DNA of 64,000 bases from Apoderus coryli (GCA_911728435.2 OU452216.1:3608342-3672341), one strand, 5' to 3'; shown: positions 53,807 through 64,000, numbered from the stretch's first letter. Translations and numbers: made by a program. The notes: a model not told the origin generated them from the letters alone.

Positions 53807-55560
53807 AACTAGCTGTTGCCCTTGAGGCACGAATAGCTCTCCATATTTAAGTGTAAAAGTAATAATTTTATGACCTTTTTGTCATTTATCTAAATTTAAT
53901 AAATTTTTGTTTTGTTTTAGACATCAGCTATTTTTTTTTAAGTATCGGGTTTTGTGCCTTTCTATTCTCTTTGGAGGCACTATTTATACGCAGATATTTT
54001 ATATTTCAGATCTAGGCCAAGTTCTTGAACGCAAATTAATTGATTTTTTTTAGTTTTATTATAAAATTTATTTTGCCCCCTTTTCTACTATTTAGGAACG
54101 CCTATGTAAACAAAATTGTTATGCTGCATGTTGTAGGTTATCCGTTAAGTGGTTTTTGAGTTATCACGGATACATTTTTTTTCTCACCCTTTTATAGAAT
54201 TTTCACGGACGCCTATGGAACATTAATTTTTGTCGTGTATTTTTAACACAAATTCAAATAGTTAAATATAAATTTTTTTACATTTTAATTTTTTTTATTT
54301 TACCCCTTTTTTTTTCTATTTACGAACGCCTATGTAAATAAAAATTTTATGCTGCATTTTTTAGGTTATCTTATATGAAAGCTATATATAATTAGCCAAT
54401 TTTTCTGGTATATTTGGAAAACGTTTTTTTTTCGTTTTTGACCCTTTTTTAAGACTATTTTCGAACGCCTGTGTGAACTAATTCTTTTATGTAACATTTT
54501 TTAGGTTATATTCTATCACAACTATAAAAAAATTATTCAATATTTCGGATAAGTTTAAGAACTATGATTTTTTAAATTTTTGCACCCTCTTTTAAACCCC
54601 TTGCCTACGCTCAATGTTAATCACCACCTATATATATATATATATATATATCCTGTAGTATTTTCGTACCAAATGTGGTTAAAATCCGTTAAGTGGTTTT
54701 TGAGTTATCACAGATACAAATTTTTTCTGACCCTTTTATAGAATTTTCACGGACGCCTATGATACATTAATTTTTGTCGTGTATTTTTAACACCAATTCA
54801 TCTACTTAAATATAAAAATTTTTACATTTTAATTTTTTTCTACTATTTACGAACGCCTATGTAAACACAAATTTTATGCTGCATTTTTTAGGTTATCTTA
54901 TATCAAAGCTATATATAATTAGCCAATTTTTCTGGTATATTTGAGAAACATTTTTTTTTTTTCGTTTTTGACCCTTTTTTTAAACTATTTTCGAACGCCT
55001 GTGTGAACCAATTCTTTTATGGAATATTTTTTAGCTTATATTGTATCACAACTATGAAAAATTATTCCATATTTCGAATAAGTTTAGGAAATATATATTT
55101 TTTATGTTTTGACCCCTTTTCCACTATTTACGAACGCCTATGAAAGTAAGTTATTCATGACACATTTTATAGGTTATATTCTATCAAAACTATAAATAAC
55201 TAGTTAATATTTCTGCTATTTTTAAGAAATACGTTTTTTTTTTAATCTTTTTTACCCCATTTTACACTATTTTCGAACGCCCATGTGGTCTAATATTTTA
55301 TGTTCAATATTTTAGGTTATATTCAATTAAATGCGTAAAAAATTATGCAGTATTTCGGATAAGTTTAAGAACTATGAATTTTTTTAATTTTTGAACCCTC
55401 TTTTAAACCCTTTGCCTACGCTCATTGTTTCCCAAAATCTAATCAGCTCCTTGCCATGTCCAATAGTATTTTTGTACCAAATTTGGTTAAAATCTGTTAA
55501 GCAGTTTTTGCGTGTTCGTGGATACAGACAGACAGACAGACAGACATTTTTTTAAAACTA
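53807..55560. repeat. Repeat built of GAACGCCTATG-containing subunits with (CAGA)n tail
   Basis: Starts ACTAGCTGTTGCCC and ends AATTTGGTTAAAATCTGTTAAGC...GTGGATACAGACAGACAGAC, a start and end typical of a widespread insect non-autonomous repeat. Inside, GAACGCC(T/C)(A/G)TG occurs at least eight times between 54100 and 55290, spaced 110-290 bp, with shared TTTTAGGTTAT and CCTTTTT stretches. A (TA)n run lies at about 54628-54651. No coding potential. Confidence 0.7.
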
Positions 55561-56092
55561 CTTATTTATGTATAAAATGACCAAAAACAAGTATTTCCGG
55601 TGAAATTAAAAAAAAAATTTTTTTTCATGAAACTAATAAGTCTCCATATATACATATATTACATATATGATATGGAGAGCTAAAAATAGAATATTAAGGA
55701 GAAATAGATCGAACAAAATAGTTTATAAGGGACCACACCATGCCAGCGTTGACGTGCTAGTAAGTCTAACGCCAGCTACTGAAGAAACGGAAATGTTTCG
55801 TAGACACTCAGTCAAAGTATTGGACAAAGTGGTTCGGAATACAATAGTACTAGACTGAGTAGGCTAATAAAAAAAAATCTGCCATTTGGTTCAAAATGAG
55901 TGGGTCCCCTTTTTTCCAGACCCTCCACTGCGACCGCACTAGGGTCTATTATGGCTCATATTTCACCACTAATCATATGTCAACTTCCTAACTCGTTATT
56001 TTTGACCCGCTTATTTGTCGCCAAACAAAATAAAGTAAAAAATCGCATAAAATCGCCCAATAAACGCATGACAACTTTTGTTTCTTAATAAG
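55561..56092. other. Upstream flank of the second phosphatase block
   Basis: AT-rich. Contains a 64-codon open frame at 55667-55858 with no family features, and a GGGTCCCCTTTTTTCC stretch near 55901. No synthase-like exon and no clear promoter seen. Confidence 0.4.
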
Positions 56093-59000
56093 ATGGATTT
56101 TATTTGCAGTTACATTGGTAATTCAAGAAATATAGCCTTACTACTAGATTATGATGGAACATTAACACCTATAGTGGCTCATCCTGACTTGGCGACAATA
56201 CCTCAAGAAACAAAGTGTATTCTGCAGCACTTAGTGAAGGTTCCAGGCATCTATATAGCCATTGTTTCTGGAAGAAATGTAGAAAATGTTAAAGGAATGG
56301 TGAGATTTACCTAAATCCTGTGTTTTTATTGTTGTAAAACCGCCGATTATTATAATACTATTGTTTTATCAGGTTGGAATAGATGAAATCGTGTATGCTG
56401 GTAATCACGGATTGGAGGTTCTATTTCCAGATGGAACACGATATGTCCACCAACTTCCCAAGGAATTTGAAGACAATGTCAATACTCTAATCTCAGAACT
56501 GGAAAAGAAAGTCGTTCGTGATGGAGCTTGGATAGAAAATAAAGGAGCATCACTAACATTTCATTTCAGAAATACACCTGAGAATCTACGAGCAGACATA
56601 GAGAAAACCGCAAGAGAAATAATGGATAAAGCTAATTTTAAAGTTGGAAATGCACATTGTGCTTTGGAAGCAAAACCTAAAGTTGATTGGAATAAAGGCA
56701 AGGTTTCGTTGATGTTATTGGAGAAACAATTTGGAAAAAACTGGTCGGAAAAAGTCAAGGTGGTTTTTGTTGGAGATGATACAACTGATGAGGATGCAAT
56801 GAGAGTAAGTTTATTTGAAAATATCTTGCCAAATAACGGTGCCGGCATATAAGGTCGCATAACCCAGATGATGTTGTTGACCAACTCTTCTTTTCAACAT
56901 ATCCCATGCATGTTCGATCGGATTTAGAGACTTTAAACTAAGAATATTCTCGGTTTCCTTAAAGTCAACAACCCGTTGTGCGCAATGGGAAACGCGTTGT
57001 CGTCCATAAACAAAAATGTTTCTCGGCTCTCCAGAAACGAACAAATGACCAGTCATGTTCTTCAGGCAGGTTGGACACTTCCATCTAGCTCCGTTCGATT
57101 TACGCAATTCAGATTCATAATAATTCAGTTGCGTCACCGGTAAATCCACACACGATACATGATTCTATTGATCACATTCGAAGCACAAAATTGAATATTG
57201 CTTTCGAGTAATTGCCAAATTACATGCGTAGTTCGACCGTTCGACCCTCAGACGGGTACGTACCGGTTTGTCACTAGGAGCTTCCAGATCACACAATCCT
57301 GCTTCCGTCGCGACTCCCCTATCGCCGCAGGGCTTTTAATAGTTACGTTTGGACTTATAAGGATAAGTCCAAACGTTTATAACAAAACAAGACCTAATTT
57401 CGAGAGTTTCTCCGTCAGCCACTATACTTTCACCAGACGGCTGTTTCGTCGATCCACGACTCATCATCAGTGGTGATCATTCAGTAGTTGACAGCCGAAC
57501 TTTAAATGCTGTGGCATATACTCTACGGTCGAGGGATCGCATTACAACCCTCAATCAGGTTCGATTTATTGTTCCAATACCCCCGTAGAACCCCGACCAT
57601 CAGACAGCAATTTCAGTAGGCGCATCAAAGTCAACTGACTGGTGAAACCATGAGAAGACGACTTCACGAGCTGTAGACCTCTTTATGAGTTTTGTAATGT
57701 ACCTACCGATGCAGCGTTAAATTTAGGGTAAGAGCCTCACCCCTGGCAACGAACTTGGCAACGTTAACCTAAACGTTGCTTAATATGGCTTTCCCCCAGG
57801 CCCCCGAGAACTCACAGCATACTATGCTTCTCGGGCGCCAGCCTTTTAATGTGGTGTGCTTCACATAGAGCAGCTACAGTGGAGAAAAGACAAACCAGAG
57901 GTCAGTTTTGGCATTTGTCGAAAGAGTCCGTCGAAACGAGCTTTAAACGTACTTCGAACAGTTAATGTGGATTTGCCAGCTACTAAATAATCGCACAGGT
58001 TGTTCCTGTATTTACCACTAACCAAGCAAATAAAAAAAAACGGAGAACCTTACCAATGATAACAAAATTACTCGCTTGAATTGGTACCGTGAACACTGAA
58101 TCTAGAGTATGGATCAATGGCAGAATGTCACGTTTGCGGATGAAACTAGAGTTGGTTTAGTGTCGGACGCTCGTCTGGTACATGTTTGGCAGGAACAAAA
58201 TCGTCCAGGGAATGAATGCATACCAGACCAGTCATGTTGCCATGGATCTGTTGTGAACCCTAAGATGGCTAAACAGACCGATCCTCAAGCCGCAAATCCT
58301 GTCACAAAATTGAAACACCCAATCACGACCATTTACCATCTGTTGTAGATGCGCTGCCCCATCGATGCGTTCTCTCTACTTTCGATGCTGTCTCTTCGCG
58401 TCCTTATGTCGTCGACGCTGCTCTTCAAAAACTTCATGGCTCTCGTAAATGGTACGCCTCCATCTCTGTCTGTCGTTCGCGATCTGCTTCCAGTTGTTAT
58501 TCACATCTAAGCCACACTTCTCATGTTGGTCTTAAGACCTTCCTTGTACCTCTGCTGCTGCCCCTTATTTCGTGAGCCTACCTTAAGCTGTGAATAAAGG
58601 ATTTTCTTTGGAAGGCGTTCCATTGGCATGCGGATTACGTGGCCAATCCATCGCCGCTGGTGCTTGACATCCATCGTCTAAATACTTGTTGTTTCAGCTA
58701 GGAAGCCACGCTGTACATCAGCGTTCTACTCCTGTAGAACGCTGATGTCTGTTCGTCGGTCCTGCCATTCAATTCCAAGAATTCTTCTAAGACATCGCCT
58801 CCGGTAAGTGGTCCAAGACTGCCCGATACTCCTGTATGCGCTGTTAAATGCATTTAATATGTATTGAAGATACTCTTCTGTATCAGCGAGGACAACATTG
58901 TCACCCGTGTATTGAAGCTCAATGACTGATGTGAATACGATCTTCGTGCCAGCTTGCAGTTTACGACGGTTGAAGAGTCCGCATCCATCAAATCTGTAGA

Positions 59001-61738
59001 ATATCTCTGTTTCCCCTGGCAGTTCAACCTTATCAAGTTAAATGACCGTTCGCAGAAACATCGAAAACAAGGACGGTGCAATGACATAACACTGCTTTAC
59101 GCCAGTGAAAGGGCTCTCCCGGTCTGCTGCTCTTGAGAACCGCTCCTTTCATATTATCGTGAAGGAGTCGAAGTATTCGGATGAATTTCTGGGGACATCC
59201 ATTGAGCTTCAATATCCTCCACAGAGCCTCACGGTTAACGGAGTCGAACGCCTTGACGTCTATAAAACCCATTTATAGAGGACGATTTTGTTCTTGCCAA
59301 ACATGTACCAGACGAGCGTCCAACACTAAACCAACTCTAGTTCCATCCGCAAACGTGACATTCTGCCATTGATCCAAACTCTAGATTCAGTGTTCACGGT
59401 ACCAATTCAAGCGAGTAATTTTATCATTGGTAAGGTTCTCCGTTTTTTTTATTTGCTTGGTTAGTGGTAAATACAGGAACAACCCGTACGATTATTTAGT
59501 AGCTGGCAAATCCACATTAGCTGTTCGAAGTACGTTTAAAGCTCGTACCGACGGACTCGTTCGACAAATGCCAAAACTGACCTCTGGTTTGTCTTTTCTC
59601 CACTGTAGCTGCCATATGTGAAGCACACCACATTAAAAGGATGGTACCCGAGAAGCATAGTATGCTGTGAGTTCTCGGGGGCCTGTGGGAAAGCCATATT
59701 AAGCAAGGTTTAGGTTAACGTTGTCAAGTGCGTTGCAAATTCGAAGCCCGGGCTGAGTTTATTACCCTAAATTTAACGCTGCATCGGTAGGTACGTTACA
59801 AAACTCATAAAGAAGTCGACAGCTCGTGAAGTCTTCTTCTCATGGTTTCACCAGTGAGTTGCGCCTACGGAAATTGCTGTCTGATGGTCGGGGTTCTACT
59901 GGGGTATTGGAACAATAAATCGAACCTGATTGGGGGTTGTAATGCGAGGGTGACTTTCCCTCGACCGTAGAGTATATGCCACAGCATTTAAAGTTCGGCT
60001 GTCAACTACTGACCGATCACCACTGATGATGAGTCGTGGATCGACGAAACAGCCGTCTGGTGAAAGTATAGTGGCTGACGGAGAAACTCTCGAAATTTGG
60101 TCTTGTTTTGTTATAAACAAGCCCGAAATAAAATTAGTTGACTGTTGAGTCAGAAAGTGAAGAGCTTTGCAAGTTAATGATTCGTAATTGCGAGAACATT
60201 TGATTCGAAGCAGTGAATCCTTGGGCGAGACTTGCAACAACAGTGCGACAACTAAACTTTGATCTCGTTTTACGTCACATCGAGGACCTCCATGTCACGC
60301 CTTTAAACGTCGTCTAGAATGCGAACGGACTATCTTACTCAAGCATCCATTACACCCCAGCAACAGATTGCAACAGTGCTGGAGTCTCCAATCGTCGTAG
60401 TGACTATGCCATTGAGTCGGACTTCAGTTACTGTCAGGGGTCATGTGATTGCTGATGTGCAGCAGCATTACCCCGTTAAAAATTCTCACGCACAGGCGTA
60501 TTCCAAAGAAGGATAAGTCCAAACGTCACTATCAAAAGCCCTGCGGCGATAGGGTCGCGACGGAAGCTTGTGTGATCTGGAAGCTCCTAGTGACAAACGG
60601 CGGAGGAGGACGAGAGTCTACGATAATCATAACATCGACGGTCGAGCTAAGTTGCGAGTGTATGATGCTATTGTAGTTCCTACCCTTACATATAGTTGTG
60701 AGTCTTGGAGCACTTATCGTAAGCATTTAAAAACCCTAGAGAAATACCATCAACGATGTCTTCTTGGAATTAAATGGCAGGACCGACGAACAAACATCAG
60801 CGTTCTGGAGGAAGCTGATACAACTAGCATGGGGGCGATGATTCTCAGGCACCAGCTGTAATGGACTGGCCACGTAATCCGCATGCCAATGGAACGCCTT
60901 CCCAAGAGAATTCTTTATTCACAGCTTAAGGTCGGCTCACGAAATCAGGGAGGGCAGCAAAAGAGGTACAAGGATGTTCTTAAGACCAACATGAAGAAGT
61001 GTGGCTTAGATGTGAAGAGCAACTGGGAGCAGATCGCGATCGACCGTCCGAGATGGAGGCGTACCATTTACGAGGGTCATCAAGTTTTTGAAGAGCAGCG
61101 TCGACATGACGATGCAAAGAGACAGCACCGAAAGGAGAGAGAACACATCAATGGGGCAGCGCACATACAACAGCCGGTAAATGGTGGTGATTGGGTGTGT
61201 CAATTTTGTGACAAGGTTTGCGGTTCGAGGATCGGTCTGTTTAGCCATCTTAGAGTTCACAACACTGAGTTGGCATAATTCATACTCGTTAGCGAGTGAA
61301 TGCTGGACTGCGTCCACACTTTCAACAAAGCAGCGAACGAGACCGCGCAACATTTCATTTGATGTGTTGGCAGAATATCGACAACCGGTGGAACGCGGTC
61401 ATTACCGCAACATTTTGCGGTTTTCCCGAAATTCTTCGCGGATTTGTTGTATTGCGGGATTGCATCGCCCGTCCGAATGATGATGTTTGCGACGACGTTC
61501 GGTTCGTGGATTTGTTACAAGCCTGGACGCACTTTTAAACGTTGCTCAGTATGAACGGGTTGTGTGATTATCTCTTTAGTTACGAGAATATTGCTTTTTG
61601 TTTCAGGAATTAAAAGCAAATGCGGCAACGTTCAGGATATCCAACGATCCTCATATACAAACCTATGCGGAAAAACTACTGTCCTCAACTGCAGATGTAG
61701 TTCAACTTCTAAAACTAATCCAAAGGTTATTTAAATAA
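56093..61738 (+). CDS. Second trehalose-6-phosphate phosphatase (TPP) unit
   Basis: Exons 56110-56299 (or 56093-56299 if ATG 56093 is the start), 56373-56804 and 61607-61738. All HAD motifs are intact: LLLDYDGTLTPI, IAIVSGRNVENVK, DWNKG and VGDDTTDEDAM. From ATG 56093 (AAGATGG, good context) the protein is 256 residues, near the size of stand-alone insect TPPs. Alternatively TTTATTTGCAG|T is a splice acceptor, in which case an upstream exon supplies the N-terminus; exon 7 of the TPS gene (21132-21399) is phase-compatible and would give a 763-residue fusion. Exon lengths mirror the first copy: 190 = 190, and 432 = 197 + 235. The unit dephosphorylates trehalose-6-phosphate to trehalose. The C-terminus ends at LLKLIQRLFK without the acidic tail. 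Bounded upstream by the F-box gene and downstream by convergent SREBP. Confidence 0.88.
56110..56299 (+). CDS. Second TPP exon A (HAD motifs I and II)
   Basis: YIGNSRNIALLLDYDGTLTP onward; same length and same phase as TPS exon 8. Donor GGAATG|GTGAGA. Confidence 0.92.
56373..56804 (+). CDS. Second TPP exon B (cap and motifs III/IV)
   Basis: 144 codons, VGIDEIVYAGNHGLEVLFPD to TTDEDAMR. Equivalent to TPS exons 9 and 10 fused without the intron. Acceptor TTTTATCAG|G, donor ATGAGA|GTAAGT. Confidence 0.93.
56811..57149 (-). pseudogene. Tc1-like transposase C-terminal fragment
   Basis: The - strand reads NIFVYGRQRVSHCAQRVVDF, then LNPIEHAWDMLKRRVGQQHH, the last catalytic block (family NPIEHVWD..KRRV) of Tc1 transposases. 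The beginning of this frame (ARWKCPTCLKN) is from something else. Lies just after exon B. Confidence 0.75.
57375..60118. repeat. Large inverted repeat, ~830 bp arms, in TPP intron
   Basis: Arm 1 (57375-58206) and arm 2 (59280-60118) are reverse complements with scattered differences over their whole length, for example GTTTCGTCGATCCACGACTC against GAGTCGTGGATCGACGAAAC. The inner edge of arm 1 encodes a Tc1-like block on + (QWQNVTFADETRVGLVSD, ARLVHVWQEQNRP). The 1.07 kb spacer is a LINE fragment. Shorter inverted similarity continues outside (57266-57360 against 60530-60600). Confidence 0.92.
58240..59279 (-). pseudogene. LINE fragment in the spacer of the inverted repeat
   Basis: The - strand starts GFIDVKAFDSVNREALWRIL, LRLLHDNMKGAVLKSSRPGE (RT palm start) and continues through ELQYTGDNVVLADTEE, ...WQDRRTDISVL and WIGHVIRMPMERLPKKIL to NNWKQIANDRQRWRR and the terminal finger. 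Frameshifts throughout. Same family as the fragments at 37640, 47705, 60560 and 63490. Confidence 0.8.
60560..61280 (+). pseudogene. LINE C-terminal fragment with C2H2 finger
   Basis: The + strand reads AKLRVYDAIVVPTLTYSCES, LEKYHQRCLLGIKWQDRRTN, TGHVIRMPMERLPKRILYSQ, GLDVKSNWEQIAIDRPRWRR and ends WVCQFCDKVCGSRIGLFSHL-RVHNTELA with a stop at about 61278. C-x2-C-x12-H-x3-H is a classic C2H2 zinc finger at the extreme C-terminus. One stop at about 60860 interrupts it. Confidence 0.85.
61607..61738 (+). CDS. Second TPP exon C and stop
   Basis: ELKANAATFRISNDPHIQTY to LLKLIQRLFK, stop TAA. Matches the start of TPS exon 11 (ALKGMAATFRV). Acceptor TTTTTGTTTCAG|G. AATAAA follows at about 61764. Confidence 0.88.
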   Translation, partial: ELKANAATFRISNDPHIQTYAEKLLSSTADVVQLLKLIQRLFK

Positions 61739-61857
61739 TTATAAACGTATTGAGTACCGAATTAATAAAAATAATTAATTTTACAAATCAAATGGTTTTT
61801 ATTCGAATAAATTAAAATAACAAAATATACTTAACCTACAAAGAAATAACCTTACAA
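61739..61857. terminator. Interleaved convergent poly(A) region (TPP / SREBP)
   Basis: AATAAA on + at about 61764 serves the TPP unit. On - an AATAAA (complement TTTATT) lies at about 61797-61802, 56 bases past the SREBP stop. The two 3' ends therefore lie within about 40 bp or overlap. Confidence 0.55.
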
Positions 61858-62078
61858 TTAGTTAGTAACCGCATTGGTGCCTAAAGTTTTCATCAATTTA
61901 TAACAATCCTGTAGTCTCTTATGGTCTCCAATTTTTTCCAAAGTTTTTGCTGCTTCCACCAACATTCCAGCTCTTTCCCCAGGAGAGCAAAGCATTGGCC
62001 CTGGTAGATGTTTACAAGCCATGTACAGAGCAGCTGCCTGTTGTCGTTCACCTCCATTTTCATGTTGGCTTCGATCAC
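61858..62078 (-). CDS. SREBP: SREBP last coding exon
   Basis: 221 bases from acceptor ATATTCCAG|GTGATC to TAA at 61858-61860. Encodes [20 protein letters not shown] to [12 protein letters not shown]. The intron before it (62079-62926) holds nothing I recognise. Confidence 0.87.
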
Positions 62079-63062
62079 CTGGAATATGACACTAATCAAA
62101 TCACAATAACCTTTCACGTTCTCATCAATTTGCATTCATCTCGGGGATCTTGAACCATAGGACCACAGTAAATGATCTTGGCCTTAAACTATATACTTCG
62201 CCGACCTATATGCAGGATGGTGAAATCTATTAAGTTATTGTACAATGCCCTCGCACCTTGAGGACGCTTTGTCACTTTGGAGTCCATCTTACAAGTGTCA
62301 CATGGATAGGACTGAAAGTATCCCACTCCTGAGGTTATATCTACGATTACGACTCACTGTGTGATGAGCTCCAGTTGAGAAGCCTGGTTGATCGTAGAAA
62401 CATGAAAGATATAGTTATTTATACGAGGTTTGCTATTTATGTGTTGGGAACTGGCAACACTGGTATTGCCAGGTGAAATCTGTCATCGCCATATTGGAAG
62501 TTTGACATTTTTGACAGTATATGCACTGACAACGTTTTGACGTATAGGATTTTGAATCGCATGCTTTCTTCGTCGAGTCAGAGGTACGCATCTCTTTCAT
62601 GTACCCTTTAGCCGAAGAAATTACCAGTCGTGGATTTATTCAGAGTCTTAAGATTGGCCAATCCCTGTCTGGGTGTGGAAGCACACCTAGACGTGTTCTC
62701 GCCGTACTGTGACTTTATTAAAGACTTGTCACGATGTCTGGGCATTCGCTAGGGCGCTTTACCTTCAACCACCACCCTTCAAATCAGCCCTTAGTAAGTT
62801 AAGATTATGGCTCATGAATCATTTATACAGGATGCAACGCTGCTAGCAAAGCATTGCAATATATTTTTTGAGCATAACAACAAAAGTTGACAAATGTTCC
62901 TTCTAAATGTATTTGTTAAAAATTACCTTTACTGCATATTATAGACGATCGTCCATGTCTTTGTCTCAAACTTCTGTCAAGAAGCTGTTGGGTTCTACCA
63001 GGTGCGGCTCCTGCCATAAGTCTTACAGTAGCATCATACAAGAAGACCCTTGATACAGCAAA
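61858..63062 (-). CDS. SREBP: Sterol regulatory element-binding protein, C-terminal exons (partial gene)
   Basis: Two - strand exons, 63062-62927 and 62078-61858, joined in phase 1, give the last 119 residues: [39 protein letters not shown], then [40 protein letters not shown] and [16 protein letters not shown] before the stop. These match the conserved end of the SREBP regulatory domain (family: RVF...[52 protein letters not shown]). That domain holds SCAP in the ER membrane; the bHLH-zip and membrane parts must lie on exons beyond 64000. SREBP switches on lipid-synthesis genes. The exon preceding 63062 was not found in the window. Confidence 0.87.
62927..63062 (-). CDS. SREBP: SREBP penultimate coding exon
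   Basis: 136 bases. Acceptor TTTTTCAG|TTTGCTG, donor AGTAAAG|GTAATT. Encodes [20 protein letters not shown] and the [12 protein letters not shown] segment. Confidence 0.87.
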
Positions 63063-63489
63063 CTGAAAAATAAAATTTACAACTCCCGATAACTACATTA
63101 TTAGATCCCATCGTGATGGCAGTGAACATATAACATATAGAAGGGCCACTCGCCGAAAACACCCGAAACGTTCCGGTTGCCGTTGCCCATTACCTCTCGC
63201 GCCCGCTGAAAGCAGTGCGGCTAGCAATCAGGCACTGAAGGAAAAACAAACAAAAAATATATTGAAACCATGTACGAGTACGATAAATTAAAAGACGACA
63301 GGTTATGCCCTAAAGATGAGCACATTTATCCCAACAGTTTTCAAAAAATGAAGGTTTAAATATGCTTGTCAAACTTACTCACAGCACCTCGGTAGCCTTG
63401 AATTGGGTCGTAGCCTTTAAATTATTACCATCTGATGCAAGGGTCACAATTTTATTGACAAAATGAATAGGCTTTTCTAGTCACGGGAA

Positions 63490-64000
63490 CAAAATCGTCC
63501 TCTATAAATGGGTTTTATAGCCTTCGTTAACCATGAGGCTCTGTGGAGGAAATTGAAGCTCAATGGATTCATCCGAATACTTCGACTCCTTCACGATAAT
63601 ATGAAAGCAGCGGTTCTCAACAGCAGCAGACCGGGAGAGCCCTTTCACTGGCCTAAAGCAGGGTTGCGTCATGGCACCGTCCTTGTTTTCGATGTTTGTG
63701 GGAACGGTCATTCAACTTGTTAAGGATGAACTGCCGGGGGGAATAGAGATTTGATGGACTCTTTAACCTTAGTATACTGCAAGCTGGAACGAAGATCGTA
63801 TCCATATAAGTCATTGGGCTTCAATACACGGATGACAATGTTGTCTTGGGTGATACAGAAGAGGTTCTTCGACGAACAAACATCAGCAGGAAGCTGAAAC
63901 AACTAGCATTGAGACGATGATTGTTAAGCACCAGCTGCGATGAACTGGCCACGTAATCCGTATGCCAATGGAACGCCTTCCAAAGAGAATCCTTTATTCA
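63490..64000 (+). pseudogene. LINE fragment, cut by window end
   Basis: The + strand reads NHEALWRKLKLNG, IRILRLLHDNMKAAVLNSSR, FHWPKAGLRHGTVL (RT start), then LQYTDDNVVLGDTEE (catalytic region) and toward the edge ELAT, CQWNAFQRESFI of the RMPMERLPKRIL block. Intermediate parts are deleted and frames shift. Bases 63063-63489 show no confident SREBP exon. Confidence 0.75.

Noticed and set aside
55667..55858. 64-codon frame upstream of the second TPP as its 5' exon
   Set aside because: No similarity to TPP N-termini and no donor that joins in phase to 56110 was seen.
36793..56092. Hidden synthase half for the second phosphatase
   Set aside because: I looked for SNRLP, HDYH, GVDRLDYTKG and RDGMNL on both strands and found none; an eroded copy cannot be excluded but nothing supports it.
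63350..63440. Possible SREBP exon on the - strand
   Set aside because: A donor-like GTGAGTAAG is present, but the reading has no SREBP similarity and no convincing acceptor.

Overview
This is a window of nuclear DNA from an animal, almost certainly an insect. It is AT-rich, has spliced genes with canonical GT/AG introns, and is heavily loaded with transposon debris and satellite arrays. The main gene is an insect-type fused trehalose-6-phosphate synthase/phosphatase. The mariner, Tc1, hAT and LINE relics also fit an insect; a beetle with a large genome is my best guess, at low confidence. Coordinates come from reading splice sites and protein motifs by eye; no transcript data were available.

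Layout. (1) 1-3580: tandem repeats, mariner/Tc1-type remnants and other repeats upstream of the first gene. (2) 3581-36792, + strand: an 11-exon gene for an 811-residue trehalose-6-phosphate synthase (GT20) fused to a HAD-type trehalose-6-phosphate phosphatase. Its introns carry three unrelated tandem arrays: about 260 bp units in intron 3, a palindromic unit of about 390 bp in intron 5, and about 330 bp units in intron 8. They also hold LINE fragments, a nearly complete Tc1-like transposon, a 5S-rRNA-like sequence, and, in intron 10 on the - strand, a small two-exon THAP zinc-finger gene (34687-35700). (3) 36793-42087: repeats and MITE-like inverted elements. (4) 42088-52213, + strand: a three-exon F-box gene with an F-box-associated (glycan-recognition-type) domain, whose two introns are filled by foldback elements, a hAT nested in a LINE, and a LINE with a long reverse-transcriptase ORF. 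(5) 52214-56092: mariner and Tc1-like debris and a large tandem-motif repeat with a (CAGA)n tail. (6) 56093-61738, + strand: a second phosphatase block (three exons) homologous to exons 8-11 of the first gene, with no synthase half visible. (7) 61858-63062, - strand: the last two coding exons of a sterol regulatory element-binding protein (SREBP) gene, convergent with the phosphatase block. (8) 63490-64000: a LINE fragment cut by the window edge.

How the genes relate. Both trehalose units act in one pathway: UDP-glucose plus glucose-6-phosphate gives trehalose-6-phosphate, then trehalose, the main insect blood sugar. The second phosphatase block keeps all HAD motifs. Its exon lengths match the first copy exactly, one intron is absent, and its first acceptor is phase-compatible with synthase exon 7. 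It is therefore either an independent TPP gene (a good ATG lies at 56093) or an alternative 3' module of the synthase gene. SREBP is the lipid-synthesis regulator; its 3' end lies only about 120 bp from the phosphatase stop codon. No evidence of bacterial or viral sequence was seen.
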